64,000 nucleotides of DNA from positions 1 to 64,000 of the forward strand of contig VFYV01000002.1 of assembly GCA_016871395.1 (NCBI GenBank), written 5' to 3'. Position numbers and translations under genes: made by a program. The notes under the pieces are model-generated. The model was given only the letters and a program-made list of their open reading frames with translations, was not told the origin of the DNA and searched no databases. Positions within the stretch are counted from its first letter, which is position 1, and each line of letters begins with the position of its first letter. Positions 16,705 to 24,618 of the stretch are shown in pieces. This DNA is from Actinomycetota bacterium (GTDB lineage: Bacteria > Actinomycetota > Acidimicrobiia > Acidimicrobiales > Ilumatobacteraceae).

Positions 16705-17867
16705 TCGAGCGACTCGATGAAGCGTTTGACCGCCGGCCCGACCTGATCCAACTCGATCAGAAAAGCGTCGTGACCGTGCGGCGAGTCGACCTCGATGAAC
16801 TCCGAACGTGCACCGTTGGCCGCCACCATGTCGCGGATTTGTATCTGCTGGTACACCGGGTACAAGAAGTCGCTCCAGATGCCCATCGTCAGTGTGGGCA
16901 TGGTCACGCGCTTCATCGCGGCCACGAGACCACCCCGCGAACGACCGACGTCGTGCAAATCCATGGCCTTACCGATGGTGATGTAACTGTTGGCGTCGAA
17001 GCGACGACACAACTTCTCGCCGTGGTACTCGAGGTAGCGCTCGACTTCGAACTTCTGCTCGAGAGCCAAGGTCGACGACCCGTCGCCACCCACCATGGCC
17101 CGCCCGAAACGATCGGTGAAGACGTTGTCGCTACGGAAAGTCACCTGAGCCACCATTCGCGCGGTCGACAAACCCTCGTGCGGACCGTCGCCGGGCGCGG
17201 CGTCGTAGTAATCGCCGCCTCGCCACCGGGGATCATTCGTGATGCCCCGACGTCCGATCGAACCCCAGGCGATCTGTTGAGCCGAGGCCTGGGCGCAGGT
17301 GGCGATGGGCATGATCGCCCCGACGCGCTCGGGGAAGGTGACCGCCCACTCCAAAACCTGCATGCCGCCCATCGATCCGCCGATGACGGCGCGCCATTTG
17401 CGCACGCCGAGGTGATCGGCCAGGCGGGCCTGAACACGAACCATGTCGCGAATGGTGACGACCGGAAAACGCGAGCCGTAGGGCTTGCCGTCACTCGGAT
17501 TCGGCGACGCCGGTCCGGTCGAGCCTTGGCAGCCCCCGAGAACGTTCGCGCACACGACGAAGAAGTGATTGGTGTCCACCGCCAAGCCGGGCCCAATGGC
17601 GCCTTCCCACCAGCCCGGGGTCGGATGTCCCTCACCCGCGCGGCCGGCCACGTGGCTGTCACCGGTCCATGCGTGGCACAGCAGAACGGCGTTGGATGCG
17701 TCGGCGTCGAGCGTCCCCCATGTTTCGTAGGCCGTGGTGACGTCGGCCATCACGACCCCCACGTCGATGGCCAACTTTCGCTCGGTGGGAAGAGTGAAGA
17801 ATCGACGATGGCCCACGGGGTCGCCTTGACGCCAGGCTCCCGATGCGGGAAGCGGACTCTTCGCCAT
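16701..17867 (-). CDS. metX: Homoserine O-acetyltransferase
   Basis: 388 residues, ATG preceded by GAGAGGAG. This alpha/beta-hydrolase-fold enzyme acetylates L-homoserine with acetyl-CoA for methionine synthesis. Signatures are ANVLGGCQGSTGPASPNP, the nucleophile elbow IGGSMGGMQVLEW, then WSDFLYPVYQQ (catalytic Asp) and SPHGHDAFL (catalytic His) near the C-terminus. Length is standard. Whether it uses acetyl- or succinyl-CoA cannot be told with certainty. A SAM-clan riboswitch candidate lies at 17957-18057 on the same strand, 90 bases upstream, which supports a methionine-pathway role and feedback by S-adenosylmethionine. Confidence 0.95.
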   Translation of the reverse strand: MAKSPLPASGAWRQGDPVGHRRFFTLPTERKLAIDVGVVMADVTTAYETWGTLDADASNAVLLCHAWTGDSHVAGRAGEGHPTPGWWEGAIGPGLAVDTNHFFVVCANVLGGCQGSTGPASPNPSDGKPYGSRFPVVTIRDMVRVQARLADHLGVRKWRAVIGGSMGGMQVLEWAVTFPERVGAIMPIATCAQASAQQIAWGSIGRRGITNDPRWRGGDYYDAAPGDGPHEGLSTARMVAQVTFRSDNVFTDRFGRAMVGGDGSSTLALEQKFEVERYLEYHGEKLCRRFDANSYITIGKAMDLHDVGRSRGGLVAAMKRVTMPTLTMGIWSDFLYPVYQQIQIRDMVAANGARSEFIEVDSPHGHDAFLIELDQVGPAVKRFIESLD

Positions 17868-17956
17868 GGCTGAACTCCTCTCGTGATCACCGACGCAAAG
17901 TCGACCCGATGTTGGTGCTCATCCATGGAAGCTTCGTTGCCGACCGACGCCGACCA

Positions 17957-18057
17957 CATCCCCGGACCGGTTCTCACGGGAGAACACGATTCGGGAGGCA
18001 CCTTGGGGCTTCCGCCCAGGTTGCCGGGTCCGGTTACCCGAACCTCTCTGGATGAAC
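17957..18057 (-). ncRNA. SAM-I-clan (SAM-I/IV-like) riboswitch controlling metX
   Basis: On the minus strand the conserved blocks appear in order: GUUCAUCCAGAGAGG, CCCGGCAACC, then CCCCAAGGUGCC. P1 can form between CAUCC and GGAUG. P2 forms between GGUU-CGGG and CCCG-GC-AACC, P3 between CCUGGGC and GCCC-CA-AGG, and P4 is the perfect hairpin GUUCUC-CCGU-GAGAAC. In addition CCGGACC in the P2 loop can pair with GGUCCGG between P4 and P1, a likely pseudoknot. No terminator with a T-run precedes metX, so control of translation is more likely. The subclass is uncertain. Confidence 0.78.
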
Positions 18058-18131
18058 GACAACAGACTACCGAGGTCGCGGGCTCGACACACGCGATTCC
18101 CCACCCTCGGCCGATTCAGCCGAGGCGTCCG

Positions 18132-19760
18132 TCAGCCGTGGCCCAGCCTCTCGATCGCATGCGCCCTCAAGCGCTTGTAATCGACCTTGCCGTTGGGAGC
18201 ACGGCCGATGGAGTCGATGAGCACCAGATGGCGCGGCGCCTTGTAGGCGGCCAGGTGGGCCTTCACATGATCTGACAACGTGGTTAGATCCGGCGCCGGC
18301 CCGGGCTCGGCCTCCACCACCGCGCAGATGGTCTCACCGAAACGAACGTCGGGGATTCCGACGGCCACGGCATCGCGGACCGCGGAGTGCTTCTTCAAGG
18401 CCTCCTCCACTTCCTCGGGGAAAACCTTCTCACCTCCGGTGTTGATGCACACCGATCCGCGACCCAAGAGGATCAGGCTTCCGTCGGCGGCAATCTCGGC
18501 CCAGTCACCCGGGACACTCCAACGTTGCCCCTCGAAGGTGCGAAAAGTCTGAGCGGACTTGGCCTCGTCTCGGTAGTAGCCCAACGGAATGAATCCGCCG
18601 ACGGCGACCAAGCCTCGTTCGCCACTACCCGCGGCCACGCGTCGTCCTTCTTCGTTGAACACCGCGCACGTCGGCCCCAGCGCGAAAGAGGCGGTCTTGG
18701 TGGCGGTCTCTCCGGCGCGACTGATCGACCCGCCCATACCCACCGCCTCCGACGAGCCGTAAGAGTCGAACAGCATCACGTGGGGCAGGTGTTTCAACAA
18801 GCCGTTCTTGTTCTCCTGACTCCACATGACGCCCGACGACGTGATCATGACGAGGCTGGACAGGTCGTGACGATGCCGATGAAAGTCGAGGTACTCGAGC
18901 ATCGGCCCGGCGAATGCTTGCCCCACGATGACCAGGGTTTGAACCTGATGCCGCTCGATATTGGCGAACAACTCACCCACGTCGAACGACCGTGAGGGCA
19001 AGGTGACTGCGGCGCCCCCGAGGTTCATGGCAATCAGGCTGCTGAACTGACCAGTGCCGTGCATCAACGGGCACGCCGACAACACGACGAGGGCTTGCTT
19101 GGACGTTTCGACACGGTCGACCAATTCTTCGACCGATTCCCCCGGCGGTATTCCGAGGGCCACGTTGCCGCCCGCTCCCACCACGTTGAACAAGTCGTCC
19201 TGTCGCCACATCACGCCCTTGGGCATGCCCGTGGTACCCCCGGTGTACAACAACAGCAGATCGTCACCGCTGCGGCCCCAGGGACCCTCCACTCGTGGGG
19301 GCGCGTCGCGACCGACCACGGCGTCATAGTCGTGGGCCCACGATGGAAGCGTGTCCCCCGCCTCGACCACGCAATACCAACGCTTCACACCGGCAAGGTT
19401 CCCGCGTACCTGCTCGACGAGGTTGGTGAAGGCCGAGTGGAATATCACGGCCTCGGCCTCGGCGTTGTCGAAAAGATACGTGATCTCGTCGGGGCCGTAC
19501 CGATAGTTCGTGTTGACCGGCACGAAACCGCCTTTGAACGCCGCCACATACGTTTCGAGATACTCCGGGCAGTTCTGAAGGTACGCGGCCACCTTGCTCT
19601 GGTGCGTGAGTCCGGCCTCCAGTAGGTCGGCGGTGAGGGCGCTCGCGCGGCGATTGAAAGCACCCCATGTCACGACGCGATCACCTTGAATCTGACAGGG
19701 ATGGTCGGGGATCTTGGCGGCGATCGCTTCGTACAGATCGGCGAACTTCCAGTTACTCAT
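18132..19760 (-). CDS. Long-chain/steroid-type acyl-CoA synthetase (FadD17/FadD19-like)
   Basis: 542 residues. The adenylate-forming enzyme has the P-loop LLYTGGTTGMPKGVMW near residue 172, SYGSSEAVGMGGS in the A5 region, GDWAEIAADG (A7) and LLGRGSVCINTGGEKVFPEEVE (A8 hinge), and the C-terminal catalytic Lys in PNGKVDYKRL. The GGEKVFPEEVEEAL variant and overall sequence resemble mycobacterial FadD19/FadD17, which load sterol side-chain acids onto CoA. It activates a carboxylic acid using ATP. Forty bases upstream on the same strand is an acyl-CoA dehydrogenase gene, so the pair probably performs activation and first oxidation of one acid. Confidence 0.92.
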   Translation of the reverse strand: MSNWKFADLYEAIAAKIPDHPCQIQGDRVVTWGAFNRRASALTADLLEAGLTHQSKVAAYLQNCPEYLETYVAAFKGGFVPVNTNYRYGPDEITYLFDNAEAEAVIFHSAFTNLVEQVRGNLAGVKRWYCVVEAGDTLPSWAHDYDAVVGRDAPPRVEGPWGRSGDDLLLLYTGGTTGMPKGVMWRQDDLFNVVGAGGNVALGIPPGESVEELVDRVETSKQALVVLSACPLMHGTGQFSSLIAMNLGGAAVTLPSRSFDVGELFANIERHQVQTLVIVGQAFAGPMLEYLDFHRHRHDLSSLVMITSSGVMWSQENKNGLLKHLPHVMLFDSYGSSEAVGMGGSISRAGETATKTASFALGPTCAVFNEEGRRVAAGSGERGLVAVGGFIPLGYYRDEAKSAQTFRTFEGQRWSVPGDWAEIAADGSLILLGRGSVCINTGGEKVFPEEVEEALKKHSAVRDAVAVGIPDVRFGETICAVVEAEPGPAPDLTTLSDHVKAHLAAYKAPRHLVLIDSIGRAPNGKVDYKRLRAHAIERLGHG

Positions 19761-19800
19761 CTTCTCCCCCGACGCGCTGAGTCAGCGCAACCGTAGTCGG

Positions 19801-20898
19801 CTATCGGGGCAGGCCGAGGACCCGCTCTCCGAGGATGTTACGCATGACATTCGAGGTCCCACCCATGATCGTGTAACCGGGTGCGTACGCCAACCCTTGA
19901 GTCACCTCGTCCCACAACATGGCCTCGGGGCCCAGGGTCGAGGCCACGAATTCGGCCACGTCCCATTCGTGTTCGGTGCAGAACGCCTTGGTGGCCGCCG
20001 AGAAGCCCGCCGGCGCCTGACGCAGAACCTCCCGAATGACGAGGATGCGTCCGATTCGGTACTTCATCTCGAGGGCGGCGATGCGTTGACGCACGATCGG
20101 GTCCGAGGTGTCGGCTTTGGCTCGCGCGATCTCGTAGAGCGCCTGATTCGAGACGAGGCGATCGATCCCACCACGCTCGTGCTCCAATTGGCTCATGGTT
20201 TGCTTGAAGGCGTTTCCCTCGACGCCGACCAGATTCTCGATGGGTACCTTCACGTCGGTGAAGAAGACCTCGCAAAAATGTCTGTTGGTGGTCATGTCCT
20301 CGATGGGCCGCACTTCGATACCCGGTGTGTCCATGGGAACGATGATCTCGCTGATACCGGCGTGCGGCGGTCCTTCGTTGTTCGTGCGACAAATGAGATA
20401 GCAGTAGTCGGCCACCGCACCGAAGCTGGTCCAGATCTTCTGGCCGTTGATGAGCCAGTGATCACCGCGACGCTTGGCCTCGGTCTTCAACGATGCCAAG
20501 TCCGACCCCGAGTTGGGTTCCGACATTCCGATGCACCACGTGGACGAGCCGCTCAGGATGCAGGGCAGAAACTCGGCCTGCTGGTCGGGGCGACCGTAGG
20601 TCATGAGCGTCGGCCCCATCTGACGATCGGCGAACCACATGGACCCGATGGGCGCCCCGGCTGCGATCAGTTCCTCACCGATGATGAGTCGATCGAGGGG
20701 CGAGCGACCAGCCCCACCGAATTCGACGGGCCACGTGAGTCCGATCCAACCACGCTGGCCCAACTCCCGAGCGAATTCCTTCGACCAGCCGTTGATCCAG
20801 GAGTCGTTGGACCGACCGTACGTGGCAACGGCCCGCTCGGCGACGCAGCGGGCCTCGGCCCGCAGTTCGTTCTGCTCCTTGGTCCAGGAGAACTCCAT
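19801..20898 (-). CDS. Acyl-CoA dehydrogenase (FadE)
   Basis: 365 residues. FAD-binding segments CIGMSEPNSGSD and IWTSFGAVADY, and the C-terminal IMGGTSNVMRNILGERVLGLPR, are typical. The position of the medium-chain catalytic Glu is Gly here (MGGTS). A Glu in LEHERGG near residue 228 aligns with the base of isovaleryl-CoA and long-chain dehydrogenases, so that is my inferred catalytic residue. It introduces an alpha-beta double bond in an acyl-CoA. Some sterol-degrading FadE enzymes are two-gene heteromers; no second FadE gene is adjacent, so a homomer or a partner elsewhere is needed. It is transcribed with the FadD-like gene. Confidence 0.92.
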   Translation of the reverse strand: MEFSWTKEQNELRAEARCVAERAVATYGRSNDSWINGWSKEFARELGQRGWIGLTWPVEFGGAGRSPLDRLIIGEELIAAGAPIGSMWFADRQMGPTLMTYGRPDQQAEFLPCILSGSSTWCIGMSEPNSGSDLASLKTEAKRRGDHWLINGQKIWTSFGAVADYCYLICRTNNEGPPHAGISEIIVPMDTPGIEVRPIEDMTTNRHFCEVFFTDVKVPIENLVGVEGNAFKQTMSQLEHERGGIDRLVSNQALYEIARAKADTSDPIVRQRIAALEMKYRIGRILVIREVLRQAPAGFSAATKAFCTEHEWDVAEFVASTLGPEAMLWDEVTQGLAYAPGYTIMGGTSNVMRNILGERVLGLPR

Positions 20899-20969
20899 GG
20901 ATGTTCCTCGTCACTCGTGGCACCAACGTGATGCCCATTTATCTTGCCCCAAGACCGCCCGAGGCACGT

Positions 20970-20991
20970 GATCGACCGTCCCCGGTCGATC
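20970..20991. promoter_or_regulatory. Perfect 9-bp palindrome in the FadE/PhyH divergent region
   Basis: GATCGACCG and CGGTCGATC are separated by TCCC, midway between divergent starts at 20898 and 21038. The symmetry and place suggest an operator controlling both directions. No regulator gene is nearby. Confidence 0.45.
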
Positions 20992-21037
20992 CCTCGAGAG
21001 CGAACGTCACACGGAGTCGGCATGACACAATGAGACC

Positions 21038-21874
21038 GTGGAGGATGCCGTCAGCGAGCCGAACTTCGACGACCGGTTCGTGCTTTCCCCCGATGTTGGC
21101 GACTATTTCCGTCGCCACGGCCACTGTGTCGTGCGGGGATTGGCCACCTCGGCCGAGGTCGCGACCGTCAGGCCCTCCATCGACGAGGCCACGCAGGCCC
21201 GACGATGGGATCGCCGTCCCTTGGAGGAGCGCGACACCTATGGTCGAGCGTTCGTTCAGGCCGGGGGGATCCTCCAACACGACGACGTGACCCGACGTTT
21301 CGTTCTCGGTCGACGATTCGCCCGCGTGGCCGCCGAACTCCTCGGCGTCGAGGGCGTCCGGCTCTATCACGACCAGGCTCTCTACAAGGAGCCCGGCGGT
21401 GGGTACACCCCGTGGCATCAAGATCAGGTGTACTGGCCGCTCGACACCAATCGAACGGTCACGATGTGGATGCCCCTGGTCGACGTCCCCCGCGAGATCG
21501 GAGGCATGACCTTCGCCGACGGCACACACGAGATGGGCAACCTCAGCGAAGAGACCATCGGCGACGCCTCACAGCGCTTCTTCGAGACTCTGATCCGTGA
21601 GCGCGACTGGAATCTGTCGACGCACGGGCCATTCACCGCTGGTGACGCCACGTTTCACACCGGCTGGACCCTTCACTCGGCTCCGGCGAACGGGACCGAG
21701 ACCATGCGATCGGTGATGACCGTCATCTACTTCGCCGACGGTGCGCGGATCACCGCCTCGGAACATCCCGCACGCGAATTGGATCGCGTGCTGTGGCTCG
21801 GCGGACTCGAGCCCGGTCGTCCGGCCACTTCGGACGTCAACCCTCTGGTGTGGCACCGTTCATTCGATGATTGA
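21038..21874 (+). CDS. Phytanoyl-CoA dioxygenase (PhyH)-family Fe(II)/2-oxoglutarate oxygenase
   Basis: 278 residues, GTG start. The jelly-roll core contains YTPWHQDQVYW with His127 and Asp129 (HxD), and the distal His213 in GWTLHSAPANG. The Arg in ETMRSVMTVIYF is the likely 2-oxoglutarate ligand. Members hydroxylate acyl-CoAs, ectoine or secondary metabolites. The C-terminus overlaps the next gene by eight bases, so it is coupled to the radical-SAM enzyme. The pairing of an oxygen-dependent hydroxylase with a sulfatase-maturase-like enzyme is odd and has no known pathway that I recognise. Confidence 0.9.
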   Translation: MEDAVSEPNFDDRFVLSPDVGDYFRRHGHCVVRGLATSAEVATVRPSIDEATQARRWDRRPLEERDTYGRAFVQAGGILQHDDVTRRFVLGRRFARVAAELLGVEGVRLYHDQALYKEPGGGYTPWHQDQVYWPLDTNRTVTMWMPLVDVPREIGGMTFADGTHEMGNLSEETIGDASQRFFETLIRERDWNLSTHGPFTAGDATFHTGWTLHSAPANGTETMRSVMTVIYFADGARITASEHPARELDRVLWLGGLEPGRPATSDVNPLVWHRSFDD

Positions 21875-23219
21875 ACGGTTGGGGCACCCTTTTCACCTGT
21901 TGGCCAAGCCAACCGGCGCCGTCTGCAATCTCGACTGCACCTATTGTTTTTTCCTCTCCAAGGACACGCTGTACCCCGGTGATCGCCTGCGCATGGGAGC
22001 CGACACCCTGCGCGCGTACTTGACACAGATGATCGCGGCCCAGCCCGACGGACCCGTGAACGTGGCCTGGCAGGGTGGAGAACCCACCTTGATGGGGCTC
22101 GACTTCTACCGCGAGGCTCTCTCCATCGTGACCGAGGTGGCGCGACCCGGTCAGACGATCGAACACACCATGCAGACCAACGGGACACTCCTCGACGAGT
22201 CGTGGGCCGACTTCCTCGCCGAGCATCATGTCCTGGTCGGACTCAGCATCGACGGTCGTCCCGACGATCACGACCGCTTTCGCGTCTGGAAGGACGGCCG
22301 TGGGAGTCACGGCGACGTTCTCCGGGCCTGGGATCTCTTGCGACGTCACGGCGTGGAGTGCAACGTACTGTGCAGTCTCAGCGCCGCCAACGTGCGCCAC
22401 CCACTCGAGACCTACCGCTATTTGCGCGACGAACTCGGGGCCCGCCACATCCAATTCATCCCCATCGTCGAGCGGGCCACCACCGCCAACATCGAGGTGG
22501 CCGAGGGCGGTTGGGGCACCGGACGCGGAAAACGTCGCATCTTGTACACCCAGAACGGCCATCTCGTCACTTCACGTTCCATCACCGGCGACCAGTACGG
22601 AGAGTTCCTGTGCGCCGTGTTCGACGAGTGGGTCTCTCACGACGTCGGCGAGGTCTTCGTTCAACTGTTCGATGTCACCCTCGGGGCTCATTTCGACCAA
22701 CACAGCCTCTGCGTTCACTCACCCACGTGCGGGTCGGCCTTGGCTCTCGAGCACAACGGCGACCTGTACTCGTGCGATCACTTCGTCGAACCCGATCATC
22801 TGCTGGGCAACATCCACGATTCCCCGATGGCGGACTTGGTGGCATCACCGCAACAGGTCGCCTTCGGCCGCCACAAGTTGGACTCGCTGCCCCGAATGTG
22901 CCTCGAGTGCGAGGTGCGATTCGCCTGCCACGGAGGTTGCCCCAAGGATCGCTTCGCCACCACACCTGATGGCGAGCCGGGCCTCAATCATCTTTGCAAC
23001 GGTTACAAGACCTTTTTCACCCATTGTGACGCCGCCATGCGCACGATGGCCGACCTGATACGACGCGGCCGTTACGCCGATGAGATCATGCGCCCGTCAT
23101 CGACGTCTTTACGCACCAGTCCCACAGGGCCTGGCGAACGTCGGGGCGATCCGACGACCGCGTGGAGCCCAGCCGATGGATCGGCCGTCGGGCACGATCG
23201 CACCAAAAACCGCCACTGA
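21867..23219 (+). CDS. Radical SAM/SPASM protein, anaerobic sulfatase-maturating enzyme-like
   Basis: 450 residues from ATG 21867, inside the end of the PhyH gene. The radical-SAM cluster is C20-x3-C24-x2-C27 (GAVCNLDCTYCFF), followed by WQGGEPTLMG. The SPASM region has CGSALALEHNGDLYSCDHFV and CLECEVRFACHGGCPKDRF, all typical of anSME enzymes that convert Cys or Ser of sulfatases to formylglycine. The canonical end of the family is GRYADEIM at about residue 410. Here about 40 extra residues follow, read from DNA antisense to the neighbouring SDR gene, suggesting loss of the ancestral stop. No sulfatase gene is in the window. Confidence 0.9.
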   Translation: MIERLGHPFHLLAKPTGAVCNLDCTYCFFLSKDTLYPGDRLRMGADTLRAYLTQMIAAQPDGPVNVAWQGGEPTLMGLDFYREALSIVTEVARPGQTIEHTMQTNGTLLDESWADFLAEHHVLVGLSIDGRPDDHDRFRVWKDGRGSHGDVLRAWDLLRRHGVECNVLCSLSAANVRHPLETYRYLRDELGARHIQFIPIVERATTANIEVAEGGWGTGRGKRRILYTQNGHLVTSRSITGDQYGEFLCAVFDEWVSHDVGEVFVQLFDVTLGAHFDQHSLCVHSPTCGSALALEHNGDLYSCDHFVEPDHLLGNIHDSPMADLVASPQQVAFGRHKLDSLPRMCLECEVRFACHGGCPKDRFATTPDGEPGLNHLCNGYKTFFTHCDAAMRTMADLIRRGRYADEIMRPSSTSLRTSPTGPGERRGDPTTAWSPADGSAVGHDRTKNRH

Positions 23220-24120
23220 GACCGAGATTCGAAGAGGCTGTCGACGCCAGCCAGACGATCGTGTCAGCCCCTTGCTCGGCGCTGCGCAGGAACGGGCCGG
23301 TCCATTTCGCGAATCCCGGTAGCGCCGTACGCACCCCGGGGGTATCGGCCCATCCGGGATGCATGGAAGCGAAATGAACACCGGGATGCCGCGCGGCCCA
23401 CATTTCGTTCAAGGTCACCTGCATCCGCTTGGCCGTCGCATACTGCCGCGTGCCGTCGTACGCGCTCGCGCGGAGCGGCGCAGGTGATGCGACCGACATG
23501 TCCGCCAACGCGGCGGTGTACATGCCGCCGGACGAGACGGTGATCACGCGCCCGAGATCGCGTTCGAGCACGTCGATCAGCGCCGTGGTCATCACGAACG
23601 GACCCACGACCTGAGCGGCCAACGTCGATTCGAGTCCCGCGGCATTGACGAGTCGTTGCTTCGACAGTGCCCCGGCATTGTGGATCAGGACGTCGACGCG
23701 GCTCATCGCCGAGATTCGACGGCCGGCTTCACGAACCTGCGTCAGTTCGGCCATGTCGGCCACCACCACGTCGACCGTGGCCGCGGACGTGATCTCGTCC
23801 ACTAAGTCGCGTCGCACCTTCTCGGTGCGCTCGCGATCACGACCCACCAGAACGAGCGTCGCCCCCAAGGAGCGCACGCGACGCGCCGTCGCCAACCCGA
23901 GGCCGGAGGTGGCTCCGGTGATGACCACGACCCGGCCCTCCAGGGCAGACGACGACAAAGACTCCCATTGCCCCGAGCGGGAGCGGATCTCGTAACCGAT
24001 GCGCGAGTACCCCGCCGCGACGGTGGCATCGAGCGCTTCGTCGACCAGGTTCCTCAGGCGCGCCATGCCCCATTTGACACCACGTCGGTCGCCAAAGGCG
24101 AACCTGGCGACGCGCCACAT
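23086..24120 (-). CDS. SDR-family oxidoreductase (DHRS12-like)
   Basis: 344 residues from ATG 24120; the open frame extends further upstream but without family similarity. NAD(P)-binding TGATSGLG is near residue 70, then VDVLIHNAG. The catalytic Ser is in VSSGGMYT, and Tyr/Lys in YATAKR. An N-terminal segment of about 60 residues (VDEALDATVAAGYSRIGYEIRS) precedes the Rossmann fold, as in DHRS12-type reductases. The C-terminus overlaps the radical-SAM gene, antisense, by 134 bases; the SDR end (LWDWCV) looks natural. Substrate unknown. Confidence 0.85.
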   Translation of the reverse strand: MWRVARFAFGDRRGVKWGMARLRNLVDEALDATVAAGYSRIGYEIRSRSGQWESLSSSALEGRVVVITGATSGLGLATARRVRSLGATLVLVGRDRERTEKVRRDLVDEITSAATVDVVVADMAELTQVREAGRRISAMSRVDVLIHNAGALSKQRLVNAAGLESTLAAQVVGPFVMTTALIDVLERDLGRVITVSSGGMYTAALADMSVASPAPLRASAYDGTRQYATAKRMQVTLNEMWAARHPGVHFASMHPGWADTPGVRTALPGFAKWTGPFLRSAEQGADTIVWLASTASSNLGLSGGFWCDRARRPIHRLGSTRSSDRPDVRQALWDWCVKTSMTGA

Positions 24121-24193
24121 GACATAGTCGAAGAGTCGAGCACCGACCCCGGCGGGTCGGATCGATGATTGTGCCCATCCAGATGTTCGGACA

Positions 24194-24412
24194 TCACCAG
24201 ATGATCCCCGGCGCGCGACAATCCGATTCTGCCGGTCGACCACGGGTCCTGCGGAGAGCACGACGTGAGCCGATAACAGCGATCGGACGTCGAGCCATCG
24301 ACATGACTGGGCCACAACGCGCCCCCTCGCCCACGTCGTGGGTGGCCGTGACCACCGTTCCCTCCAGCGAGAGCAGCACGAGTCGATGATGTTTGCGGGC
24401 GTCGAATCCCAT
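24194..24412 (-). CDS. Possible short ORF, 72 aa, unknown
   Basis: ATG 24412 is preceded by GGAGG at five bases, a good ribosome-binding site. The product begins MGFDARKHHRLVLLSLEGT and continues VVTATHDVGEGARCG; the C-terminal half is Arg-rich (SRRALRRTRGRP) and looks like non-coding translation. The N-terminal 45 residues could be the remnant of a longer gene that has shifted frame. I do not recognise it, and it may not be expressed. Confidence 0.3.
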   Translation of the reverse strand: MGFDARKHHRLVLLSLEGTVVTATHDVGEGARCGPVMSMARRPIAVIGSRRALRRTRGRPAESDCRAPGIIW

Positions 24413-24492
24413 CGAGTCCTCCGAATCGGGGTCGCAACACAGCAGAAGAAGACGGGCGACACACATCGACACCGCCGTCACCTCTGGTGGGC

Positions 24493-24510
24493 GGTCCGAA
24501 TTCTCGGACC
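24493..24510. promoter_or_regulatory. Palindrome upstream of the transaminase-P450 operon
   Basis: GGTCCGA-ATTC-TCGGACC is a perfect 7-4-7 inverted repeat 109 bases before the transaminase start and 80 bases upstream of the possible leftward small ORF. It may be an operator. Confidence 0.4.
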
Positions 24511-24618
24511 CGGCGTCTCCCCGGCGAGCGGACAGTCCCCCGAGGGAGGAGACAACGACGCACAGACAATGTTTCTTGACCACGATTTGGGCGGTAATCG
24601 TTCTGATTGGTGGTCGCG

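Larger units (their letters stand above)
24121..24618. other. Poorly coding stretch between SDR and transaminase genes
   Basis: About 500 bases with no well-supported gene. It holds one possible short ORF on the minus strand (24194-24412) and a palindrome at 24493-24510. TTGACC at 24577-24582 could be part of a rightward promoter, but no convincing -10 at normal spacing follows. The rest shows nothing I recognise. Confidence 0.5.

Noticed and set aside
24121-24462. Upstream extension of the SDR at 24120
   Set aside because: The translation is Arg/Ser/Trp-rich with no SDR similarity, and ATG 24120 gives the expected N-terminal segment.
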